A DNA stretch of 64,000 bases from NCBI RefSeq assembly GCF_004664715.2, contig NC_051068.1:131150716-131214715 (forward strand), written 5' to 3'. Numbering within the stretch: the first letter of the stretch is position 1; each line of letters opens with the position of its first letter. This DNA is from Peromyscus leucopus (Eukaryota > Chordata > Mammalia > Rodentia > Cricetidae). This document shows positions 1 to 9,182 of this stretch, piece by piece. The notes below the pieces were generated by a model. It worked only from the letters and a program-made list of their open reading frames with translations. It searched no databases and was not told the DNA's origin. A program made the translations under genes and the position numbers.

Positions 1-118
1 GGATCTCACTGTATAACCCTGACTGTCCTCAAACTCACTATGTAGAACAACCTGGCCACAAACTCATGGAGGTCTGCCTGCCTCTGCCTCCCAAGGGCTG
101 GGATGATTGTACCCTGCC
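1..118 (-). mobile_element. B1 SINE, antisense, cut by window edge
   Basis: Read on the minus strand this is a 7SL-derived B1 body. The plus strand shows antisense landmarks such as tctgcctgcctctgcctccc followed by a gctgggat block. It is diverged from consensus and its A-tail lies outside the window. Confidence 0.75.
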
Positions 119-250
119 AAAGTAACTTAATAGTGCATCTGAATTTGATTTCAAGAAACTTAATTGTAATTGAAAATAAATTTCAATACATTAAAAATAA
201 AATGTTTAAAGGGTTGAATTTTTTTTATTCTCAAAACATAAATTTAAAAC

Positions 251-402
251 TGGAGGCATGATATCTTATATCTGTAATAGGTTTACTATTGAGACAGAGG
301 CAGGCAAATTACTGAGTTTGGGGCTACCCTGGCCTCTATAGTTTGTTCCAAGCCAACCTGGGTATATAATAAATTCCCATTTTAAAAACAAAAACAAAAG
401 AA
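251..402 (+). mobile_element. Decayed B1-like SINE
   Basis: A weak B1 skeleton is visible: gagacagaggcaggcaaatt, then a degraded 'ccagcctgg'-like box and an A-rich tail near 385-402. Divergence is high, so the family call is tentative. Confidence 0.4.
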
Positions 403-447
403 TAAATAAGTATATAAGTAAAATCTTACATATAATAAAAATTAACA

Positions 448-523
448 GGAATGGGGCAAGAGTTTATCTTTGTGGTATATACACAAAGTCTGGGGTTTGG
501 TCCCTGGTATTAAAAAAAAAATT
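448..523 (+). mobile_element. ID-like tRNA-derived SINE
   Basis: The block ends in tctggggtttggtccctggt followed by an A-run, which matches the 3' half of ID elements (a B-box-like 'gggttcggtccc' followed by oligo(A)). The 5' half is poorly preserved. Confidence 0.45.
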
Positions 524-1059
524 AGAAAGTAAAAATTACACAGTCAAAAATCAGAGAAGAAATATTCTCAAGTAACAGAAATAGATACAGAAATACTTCA
601 GATGATACAATCTGTCCTTGAATATGAAACAACAGCATTTTTAAATTATAAGCTAGAATAAGAAGCAGAATGAAGAAGAAAAAGAAGAGTAATAAGAAGA
701 CAAGAGCAAACCATTAGAAACAGCAGCAATGTACATAGTAATGATACACTTACAGCGGAATGAAGATTTCCACTCCAGACTGTGCTTATTGCATTATATT
801 AGTTTTGTAGCAGAGAAAACAGAGAAGGCAAATCCAGCATAGCTTACTAAATTGTAAGTCAACCATGCATAAATGAATTTGTTTTCATCCCCTCCAACAT
901 ACATACCACTGGGAATATTCATATCTGTTTAATTTTTTTTGACAAACCTATGTGATAAAATGTGATTAACTGTATTCTAGTTCAGTGCAGTATGGAGTAA
1001 AGATCTTCCTCCATAAAAGCCACAAAAAGTATCAAGGAAGAGAACATACTTCTTCTCTT
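524..1059. other. No recognisable feature
   Basis: A-rich sequence with a purine-rich stretch at about 655-715 (gaagaa-type). No open frame, repeat family or RNA gene could be recognised. Confidence 0.5.
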
Positions 1060-1275
1060 TTAAGATTTATTATTTTGTTTTATATGTGTGTGTTGCTTAC
1101 ATGTATGTTTGTGCACAACCTGCCTGCCTAATCTCAGAGGAGGTCATAAAAAGGTGTTAGATCACCTAAAACTTGGAATTACAAGGTGTAAACCACCATA
1201 TGGGTTCTAGGAATTGAACCTCAGTCTTCTGCAAGATCAAGTACTTCTAACCACTGAGCCATCCCTCTAGCCCCT
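1060..1275 (-). mobile_element. B2/B3-type SINE, antisense
   Basis: The plus strand reads taagatttattattttg at the tail side and ends in actgagccatccctctagcc, the reverse complement of the tRNA-derived head of B2/B3 elements. The middle is diverged, which suggests an old B3-like copy. Confidence 0.75.
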
Positions 1276-1839
1276 GGAACACACTTCACAGTGGGGAAGA
1301 TCTTGGGAACCCAGGGTAAATCAACTGTGATCCTGGCACCCACATTCTACCACCGTGGAGTCAGAGCCCATCTCTGGCTTTCATGATAATTTCAAGTGTA
1401 ACACAAAAATAGCTGTAAGGGGAAAAAGTTAACAAGTCCTCTGCTACCTTCATTTATATATTATACATTACTAATAATACATGACTTTACTCCAGAAAAG
1501 TAGACTAAATAAGAGGTTCATTCCTCACATTAATGTACAACATTCCAGAATTAGGCACAATCTATAAGATCATTTAATCCACCTGTCATTGAAGAGATGA
1601 AGAAACCAAGGCCACACACTTAGATAATGACAAAGCTGGAGCTCATGGCTGCACTTCACTTCTCAGAGGACAGTAGTACTTGTGGGAAGCAATGGCATTT
1701 TTAGACTGTGGGGTGTTGGACCTGATCCTTCATCTTTCTGAATGAAGCTAATATCTTCTATGAATTTGATAAAATTGCTTATTTTAGATAAATTTTACAT
1801 TTATTTCAGCAGTTGCCATACTGAAAGAGTTTTTTAACA
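1276..1839. other. No recognisable feature
   Basis: Unique-looking AT-rich sequence lying between a SINE and an LTR. No supportable gene or repeat. Confidence 0.5.
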
Positions 1840-2340
1840 TGAGTTGCTATATGGTCTCATTAATAAAAAACCTGGAGCCAGATATTGTGGTGAAAATTGA
1901 GAGAACAGAGGAATAGAACAAGCCAAGCCACAAGTTCTTACTGCTAGGAAATCCTCAGCCCAAGAGAGAGCTACTTCCTGTATACTCACACCATATATGC
2001 CTTTTTGTGCTCTGCCATCTTACTTCCTTTCTCTGCCCAGCTTCATCACTTCATCTTTCCACCCAGCTCTATCACTTCCTGTCTGTCTGTATAGACCTCC
2101 AGACCTCTATGGTTATCTAGTGCTGGGATTAAAGGCATGTGCCACCATGCCTGGCTCTATTCTCAGTGTGGCCTTGAGCTCACAGAGATCCAGACAACTC
2201 TCCACCTCCCAAATGCTAGGATTAAAGGTGTGTGCTACCACTGCCTAACCTCTGTTTAATTTAGTAGCTGGCTCTGTCCTCTAATACCCAGATAAGATTT
2301 ATTGAGATGCACAAATAAGATATCACCACACTTCTCCCTT
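1840..2340 (-). mobile_element. ERVK-like LTR, type A, with B1-derived modules
   Basis: The plus strand starts TG and ends CA (…atatcaccaca). In LTR sense it begins tgtggtgatatc, has AATAAA near its start and contains two tandem B1 left-half modules, each with an 'acctttaatcc' motif. It shares both ends and this layout with the LTRs at 36475, 49752 and 18790. It is followed in + coordinates by a polypurine tract and internal sequence, so it is best read as the 3' LTR of a decayed minus-strand element. No target-site duplication was identified. Confidence 0.72.
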
Positions 2341-2354
2341 TTTTATCTAAAATT
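2341..2354 (-). other. Polypurine tract of minus-strand ERV
   Basis: Plus strand cttctccctttttt; on the minus strand this is an A-run plus G-run immediately before the TG of the LTR, the usual site of plus-strand priming in retroviral reverse transcription. Confidence 0.5.
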
Positions 2355-3445
2355 TTAAAAAGATATAACTAATATAAGAAAAACTATATACAATAAATAG
2401 AATAACTATACAATATATGCAGGCAATAAATACATCAACAATGTCTAGTGCTGTGAGATGTCCTGTATGCTGTAAATATATGTTGCTATGATTGATTGAT
2501 TGATAAATAAAATGCTGATTGGCCAGTAGCCAGGCAGGAAGGATAGTGTAGGTGGGACAAGGAGAGAGGAGAATTCTGGGAAGTGGAAGGCTGAGGCAGA
2601 GAGACACTGCCAGCCGCCGTCATGGGGAGTAGGATGTAAAGTACCAGTAAGCCACAAGCCATGTGGCAAGGTATAGATTTATAGAAATGGGTTAATTTAA
2701 GATATAAGAACAGCTAGCAAGAAGCCTGAGCCATTAAGCCACACAGTTTATAAATAATATAAGTCTCTGTATGTTTTCTTGGGTTTGAAGGCCACAGGAG
2801 CTGGGCATGAACAGGATAACTTCAGTTGCAGTCTAGTCCAGTGGCATTGGACAAATTCAGTAAAAATATTTCATTGTCTATCCTATTTTGGTGAGTCCAA
2901 AATGTACCTAATTCACTTTCTATCCTAACTTGTATTACCAATTGAAAACTATCTTCTGATGTCTTTTAAACTTATACATTTTACACATCTTTAGTGAGTT
3001 TCTTTTCTGAAATTGTTAACAAGGAAAACTATATCTATCTAATCTTCAACTCAGAGACCCAAGAAGGAAATAAATAATATTACCTAGTTAAACAAGAAGT
3101 GCAAACAAGCAACTTGCAAAAAATGTGACAGAAACAGCTGGTTGCCTGGACAGTCACCCAAGGTTTCTCTGCAACATTAGGGCCCCCATCTTCAGCCTAC
3201 AGACCTAGTATGTCTGACAGACTCATCTGTGAAGCAGGATTTTCTAAAGAGTTTTCCTACCTTGTCTTGGCAAGGATCAGCAGTCCTTTATTTTGTGTCT
3301 TACTTGTCCATTTTGGACAGCATACTGTCAGCAGTCAAGGCAAAGGCACTTACTTGCCCAGTGGCTAACTTTTGCCACAATGAAAGTCAACTCCATAAGG
3401 AGTTTCTTCAGTGCCCATCATCTTCTCTGAAGTAGATTGGTGCTG
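2355..3445 (-). mobile_element. Decayed non-autonomous ERV internal sequence
   Basis: This stretch, excluding the inserted LTR at 2468-2830, is alignable by eye with 60231-60860. Both contain gcctggacagtcacc, then a 'ctgacaga' box and a 'ttgtcttggcaag'-like box in the same order. It sits next to a polypurine tract and a type A LTR. No Gag or Pol frame is visible, so it looks like a non-coding, trans-mobilised ERV. The right boundary is uncertain, and no 5' LTR was found. Confidence 0.5.
2468..2830 (+). mobile_element. Solo LTR, ERVK-like, type B
   Basis: It starts tgctgtaaatat and ends cttcagttgca. The interior matches the LTRs at 12726, 47560 and 61184: a 'tggccagtagccaggcagg' box, gggacaaggagagaggagaa, ttctgggaag and gggttaatttaagata. 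It interrupts the internal region of another ERV. Flanking 6-mers do not match, so it is either old or its edges are slightly misplaced. Confidence 0.75.
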
Positions 3446-3861
3446 CCAGGAGCAGATATGTCTCATTGTCATTAAAAAAAGAAAAAAAATCTATGTTATT
3501 AAAACATCTTAAATGCCATATTCTATAGATCTCTCAAGTGTTTGAAGATGATCTATCTAAAATATATTTCTGTTTAACCTTGAAAACATACCTAATATGA
3601 CTACAAGTTTGATTGTAATGACTATTAACTTTCATTTCTTATATCCTAATTAGTTGGTAATACCTTTCAAGGACTAGCGATTTGCATTACATTGTTAAAT
3701 GAACTGTGTAGGTACAATATCTTGAACAAGATTAGAAATGTATGTACAGTATTTTCTAAAAAAAATCAATCTCAAATTCATATCAATATTCATAATTTGT
3801 ATACAATATACAAAAATCCAATCCATGTAAAATATTTAAAATTAGTAATTGCCTTTTAAAA

Positions 3862-3942
3862 GTAGATTCAATAATCTACCTTTTTATCTTATAATATCCA
3901 TATTCTCTCTTTTTTCTTTTCACAGTAGATTCAATAATCTAC
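3862..3942. repeat. Two identical 18-bp near-palindromes
   Basis: gtagattcaataatctac occurs at 3862-3879 and again at 3925-3942. Each copy is itself an inverted repeat with 7-bp arms and a 4-nt centre. The 45-bp spacer is pyrimidine-rich in its right half. Confidence 0.9.
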
Positions 3943-4446
3943 CCTTTGTTCTATCATTTTTATATCTCTTTTTTTTTCAGAGTAAGTCAATTTAATTTCC
4001 TCAGAGCCTGTTGTCTTGAAGCCTCTGGAAGTAAAACCAATCAGAATCTATATAATAGACAGAGACCACCATTATAGGAGTGTTCTTAACATAGATATTT
4101 TCCAAGTTTAGTCAAATTAACTGAGATAAAGTTTTGGTAATGCATAACTAGAATATAATTTATAGGGAAAAATAAAATCTTTTTATTGTATTGAATTGTA
4201 TTGTAATCTTCCCAAGTAAAGTTGATAACAGAACAGGAAACAGCTTCCACTAGGACTAGAAAAATGTGAGAGAAGACCATTAATTGGCCACATTGCCTCC
4301 ATTCCAGTCCAAGACAGGTGATAGCATGCACTAGATAACAGTGGTCCTTATTTGTATGTAGGATATTCTCATCTGGTTGGCTGTATGCTTCTTGGCAACT
4401 TTCTAAAAGTAATCTGTTTGTATGATAACATTGCTTTTGCAACTTC

Positions 4447-4545
4447 TAGACTCTTCTCTCTCTCCTCTCCCCTTTGTCCTCTCTGCTTTTACTCCCTCTC
4501 TTCTCTTCCCTCACCCATCTCCCCTTCTATCTCTCTGACACCATT
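4447..4545 (+). repeat. Pyrimidine-rich (CT) tract
   Basis: About 100 bases almost entirely C and T (ctcttctctctctcctctcc…). Low-complexity sequence with no coding meaning. Confidence 0.85.
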
Positions 4546-4877
4546 CTAGGCCATCTGATTTACAGATATAAAGCCATTTACTCTCCATAAAAGAAAACAG
4601 CCTTTTGAGTAAACCTGATGAAGTATGCCATGTGTGCATGTGTGTTGTGGTACACAAAGTACAACAAACCCCAAATAAGAATGTCAAATATTAAAATCAA
4701 TCCAGTGCCAAACTGCTTTTGATTTTCACTTACCATACAGAAAGCATCAAATTTCTCTACTTGTGCTACCTATTTTGAAATGTAGTTTCTTTTACTTGTA
4801 ACAAAATGTGGCGTATGATATCGAAACTGACTTACTTGAAGGACTTTCCTACATGAGAGATAAGGTATTACACAGCT

Positions 4878-5252
4878 GTGGTGGTTTGAATAAGAATGGT
4901 TCCCATGGGCTCATATATTTGAATGCTTAGTCACCAGGGGTGACACTATTTGAAAAGATTAGAAGGAATAGGAGGTGTAGCCTTGTTGGAGAAAGTGTGT
5001 CACTGGTGAGAGTGGAGGATGAGGGGAGCCTTTGAGTTTTCAAAATCTAGTGTCAGGCAGACTCTCACTCTCTGCTTATGAATCAGGATGTAGCTCTCAA
5101 CTACTTCTCTAGCACCATGTCTGCCTGCTGCCATGCTCCCTACCATTATGATGATGGATTAAATCTCTGAGCAAATCCGTAATTAAATGTTTTCTTTTAT
5201 AAGAGTTGCCTTGGTCTCTTCACAGAAATAAAACAGTGACCAAGACACCAGT
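4878..5252 (+). mobile_element. Non-autonomous hAT-like repeat (URR1 type)
   Basis: Recognised by the string gtggtttgaataagaatgg, then the boxes gtgtagccttgttgga, gtctgcctgctgccatgctc and ttttataagagttgccttgg in the order typical of a common rodent hAT-Charlie-derived repeat. The family name is from memory, and the terminal inverted repeats and 8-bp duplication could not be fixed confidently. Confidence 0.6.
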
Positions 5253-6272
5253 GAGTAAATATATTTGGTCCATATGAATGATGACCCTCAAATGCAATTA
5301 ACAAATTACCACTTTCCCAATCACATAAGGCTTTATTTAGTATGATTTGTTTTTGTTTATTTCTTATATATACTTGAATATGTCTTAACAGCATAATGGA
5401 TCATCCACAGCAATGCCAATAATACCATATATTCAGAGTTCTGTTCTCAGGAAGGAAACACCCTGGATGTTCATACCATCCTTTAGGATTGCATCTTATA
5501 AGTCCCAGATTTCAAAGCTCCCTCTGTTCATCGCTGCTTCTTACCAAATTCTAGCTCACAAGACTCCCATTCCAGTGCCCTTTTAGCTAGCAATATGATC
5601 ATTAGGTGGTTAATTACATCATAGGCTTGAAATTAATTTAAAAAACTTTTTATTATTTCAGAAAGGTCTTCTCTCCAATTAGTATAAATTATTGAGGGTT
5701 TTTTTAAATATGCATACATAGGTGTTTTTGTTTGCAAAGTTCCATTGATGAATAATGACTGTATATCCCACCCACAGGCCAGATGGAAATGATTAGAGAT
5801 CATTAAATAGAACAGCATTAGGTCATTTTCAGCATGTAATCACAGCAATGGCTGTGGTTAGGCTTGTTATATAAACAGATGGTGATGAGGATGACTCATG
5901 AATACCAGGATTATGGAGGCCTTAGGTATTCTCAACATGGAACTTCTAACAAATTAGCTTGAGAACTGCTGAGCATGCACAGTGGAACCCAAGAATGAAG
6001 GATGTGACCAGTCCTTAGCCTTTGCTCGTTGAGAATTAACTATGGCTTGAGTCATAAAAAAGAAACACATCCTCTTCCTTTCTCTTCCTTCATCCCTTTC
6101 ATCTCACATTCACTCTCTTTTTCCTTCCTTTTTAAAAACATTTACTGATAGTCAAATATGTATCACTTATTGGCTAATTTAAAAAGACATAATCAATTCA
6201 CCACCAAGATCACCCTGGTTCTGTGGCCTTGGCCATCAATCCTCTAAAGTTCAATTTCTACATTTAAAACTA
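5253..6272. other. No recognisable feature
   Basis: Unique-looking sequence without a convincing repeat, RNA gene or coding exon. It includes a C/T-rich patch at about 6070-6130. Confidence 0.45.
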
Positions 6273-6350
6273 AAGATAAGACTAGAAATATAGCTCAGGG
6301 ATAGAGTGTTTACCTACTATGCATTATGCCCTAGACCCAATTGAGCACAA
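6273..6350 (+). mobile_element. ID SINE
   Basis: The body agaaatatagctcagggata followed by gagtgtttacctac and an A-rich end matches the tRNA-derived ID promoter region (A box near 'tagctcag', B box degraded). Its A-rich tail runs directly into the GGAA tract. Confidence 0.6.
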
Positions 6351-6488
6351 AAAAGGAAGGAAGGTGGGAAGGAGGAAAGGAGGGAGGGAAGGAAGGAAGG
6401 AATGAAGGAAGGAAGGAAGGAAGGAAGGAAGGAAGGAAGGAAGGAAGGAAGGAAGGAAGGAAGGAAAAGGAAGAGGAGGGAAAGGAAG
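6349..6488 (+). repeat. (GGAA)n microsatellite
   Basis: About 140 bp dominated by ggaa units, with near-perfect repetition from about 6400 to 6465. It grows from the tail of an ID SINE. Purine-only tracts of this kind can make plus-strand pseudo-reading frames (K/E/G-rich), which should be ignored. Confidence 0.95.
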
Positions 6489-7459
6489 ATGTCTCTGTTT
6501 TTCTATTTATAGGTTTATTTGAAGATCAATTAATTTAGAGGTTAAAAAAAATTCAAAATTTCTGCAAAACATGCTATGCCTAACACCCAACAGCTCTCCA
6601 GCCATAGTGACAGCAGTACCCAGGAGCTCAGCTTCTGGGCATATGCTATTAGAAAATATGGTTTCCATTTTCAGCTCCACCATTTAACAGCTGGGCAATA
6701 TCTTCTAAGATCTTTAAGCCTCAACAGATTGTCCAAGAAATAAAAAAAGAAGCAATGAATAGAAATGAATCAGGGTTTTTTTTTTATTAGATAAATTACT
6801 TTAAGGGCTAACAGATTAAATTTTTAGAATTACATTGCACCAGAAGCCATCAGGATCTGAGGGCCCTCTGAATACCAGACAATCCTCTTAAGCTCTTTCT
6901 CTGTGTGTTTCTGGCTCTCTCCTGTCTTATGTAACTCAGACATTATCCTGGTGTGAACCAACTTGAATAATTCAGTATGGTGTTGTGGCCTCTCACTATT
7001 CCAACATAAGAAACAGGTGGGAACAGCATGTTGGCCAGACAGTAGGGACTAGAAAGTTCCCATGCTCCCTGCATATATGGTTACTGGTATTCTAAGAATG
7101 AGGGTGTTCTGGCTTTGTGGAAGAGATATAGACTGTATTCAGAAAAGGACTGTTCTTAGGAGAAAAATAAATGAACAAACAAGTCTTAATTGAATGAATA
7201 ATGGATAAAGAAAGAAGAACAAAAGATGAGAAGAGAAATAGGGGAGACCAAATAAAGTAGATAAACTCAGTACATAGTGTTGAAAGGAAATCATAAAATC
7301 AAAGGTGAAATTTCTTAGTCGTTCTCATTCTAAACAGCACAGGAAGTCAGCATTTCACACAGGCTTTAGGAAATGTAATCTTTACAATAATATTAAAAAT
7401 AAAATTTGAATATATAACATGAATTCTGAGAAATGGCATAAGAAATTCTTGCTAAGTGC
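6489..7459. other. No recognisable feature
   Basis: No gene or confident repeat seen. AT-rich, with short A and T runs. Confidence 0.45.
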
Positions 7460-7750
7460 CTGTCTTAGTCTAATGTAGCAAAATGGCATAAATTGTGTGG
7501 CTTATACACAAAAGTTCAGAGGCTGGGGAATCTAAAAGTAAAGTGGCAGATATTCTGATATCTGATGACTTCCCACTTCCTCATTGACTTTGGTGTCCTC
7601 ATGAGGTAGTAGCTATGAACTGACCCTCTGGGTTCTTTTTCAATGGCTACAGAGTCTCCTGATCTAAATCACCTACCAAAAGTCCCATTTCATAACATCC
7701 TGGCCTTGGTGGTTAGGAACTCAATGATTACATGTTTTCTGTTTAAAGGG
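7460..7750 (+). mobile_element. Possible ancient MER-type DNA transposon fragment
   Basis: The order 'gcctgtcttagtct', 'gaggctggggaatct', 'ctgaccctctgggttc', 'catcctggccttggtggtta' resembles a mammal-wide decayed DNA-transposon repeat. The resemblance is weak and from memory only. Confidence 0.3.
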
Positions 7751-7925
7751 CTAATGAAAAGAAAGCATTTTACAGATTAGAAAAATACACAATAGGAAGG
7801 TTGTATATGCCACTGACAAAATACTCTATTTTCCATGCCCCTATTTAATGCCTCTATTCCTTCTTGATGAAAATGAAAATACTTTTACAAAAGTAATCTT
7901 AAGAACACTGGGAAAGAATATTCAT

Positions 7926-8072
7926 CCAATGGGCCACAACTTGTCTCAGTGGGTAAAGCTTCCTTGCTGCTAAACATGATGACAAGAGTTCAGAATCCCC
8001 AAGGTGGAAGAAATAAATGACTCCTGAAATTTGTTTTCCAACCTCTAGTGGCATGCCATTGCACATGCATGC
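7926..8072 (+). mobile_element. B3-type SINE with CA-rich tail
   Basis: tgtctcagtgggtaaagc (A box), then a decayed B-box region, then gactcctgaaatttg and cctctagtggcatgcc. This is the tRNA-derived rodent SINE pattern in which the 3' tail becomes (CA)n. Confidence 0.6.

Positions 8073-8118
<46 letters not shown>
8073..8118 (+). repeat. (CA)n microsatellite
   Basis: Uninterrupted CA repeat of about 46 bp at the 3' end of a SINE, followed by a short T-run. Confidence 0.95.
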
Positions 8119-8203
8119 AGTTTTTTTTTTTTTAAGAAATATATATTTCATGAAAGGGATTGGAAAAAAGAAAGGAAAGGGGGAAATGACATAATGCTTA
8201 ACT

Positions 8204-9182
8204 TAAATTTTTTATTATTATTAATTTTTTAATTTTATAATTTAACTTAATTTTACATATCAGCCACGGAGTCCCCTGTCCTCCCTCCTCCCGGCCCCCT
8301 CACCCTCTCCCCAATCCATCCCCCATTCCCATCTCCTCCAGGGCAAGGATTCATCTGGGGATTCAGCTCAGCCTGGTAGATTCAGTCCAGGCAGGTCCAG
8401 TCCCCTCCTCCCGTCACCCAGGCTGAGCAAAGTGTCCCAGAATAGGCCCCAGGCTCCAAAAAGCCAGCTCATGCACCAAGGACAGGTCCTGGCTCCACTG
8501 CCTGGATGCCTCCCAAACAGTTCAAATTAATCAACTGTCTCACTTATCCAGAGGGCCTGATCCAGTTAGGGGCTCCTCAGCTATGGGTTCATAATTCATG
8601 TGTTTCCACTAGTTTGGCTATTTGTCCCTGTGCTTTTTCCAATCATGGTCTCAATATGTCTTACTCATATAATTGCTCCTCTCCCTCTCCGATTGGATTC
8701 CTGGAGCTCCACCTGGGGCTTGGCTGTGGATTTCTGCATCTGCTTCCATCAGTCACTGGATGAGAGTTCTACCATGACAGTTAGGGTGTTCGGCCATCAG
8801 ATCACCAGAGTAGGTCAGTTTGGACTTTGTCTCGACCATTACCAGTAGTCTATTGTGGAGGTATCTTTGTGGATTTCTGGGGAACTCTCTAACACTTTGC
8901 TTCTTCCTATTCTCATGAGGTCTTACTTTATCATGGTCTCTCTTTCCTTGTTCTCCCTCTCTGTTCTTGATCCAGCTGGGATTTCCCACTCCCCTAAGAT
9001 CTCTTTCCCCTTACCTTTGCCCTTCATTACCCACCTCATGTCCAGTTTGCTCATATAGATCTCATCCATTTCTCTGTTATTGGGTGATCCCTGTATCTTT
9101 CTTAGGGTCCTCTCTACTAGATAGCCTCCCTGGAGTTGTGAGTAGCAGTCTAGCCATCCTTTGTTTTACATCTTGTATCCAC
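8204..9182 (-). other. L1-1 3' UTR
   Basis: About 980 bp matching the 3' UTRs of L1-A (29371-30334) and of the inverted L1 at 62771-64000. A G-rich stretch appears on the minus strand near 8280-8320, as is usual for rodent L1 3' UTRs. It ends in an AT-rich decayed poly(A). Confidence 0.85.

Larger units (their letters stand above)
3446..4877. other. AT-rich, no gene
   Basis: Mostly unique-looking AT-rich DNA. It holds a duplicated 18-bp palindrome (3862, 3925) and a pyrimidine tract (4447-4545). It may include decayed ERV internal sequence on the left. The apparent 118-codon minus-strand frame near 4086-4442 has no recognisable domain. Confidence 0.45.

Noticed and set aside
2107..2260. Two separate antisense B1 SINEs
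   Set aside because: The same modules occur at equivalent places in other type A LTRs and lack their own tails and TSDs, so they are part of the LTR.
1834..4090. ttaaca at 1834-1839 and again near 4085 as a TSD for a full ERV
   Set aside because: The right-hand copy is not preceded by a CA LTR end, and the 6-mer is common in AT-rich DNA.
6341..6538. Plus-strand 65-codon frame rich in K, E and G
   Set aside because: It is the translation of a GGAA microsatellite.
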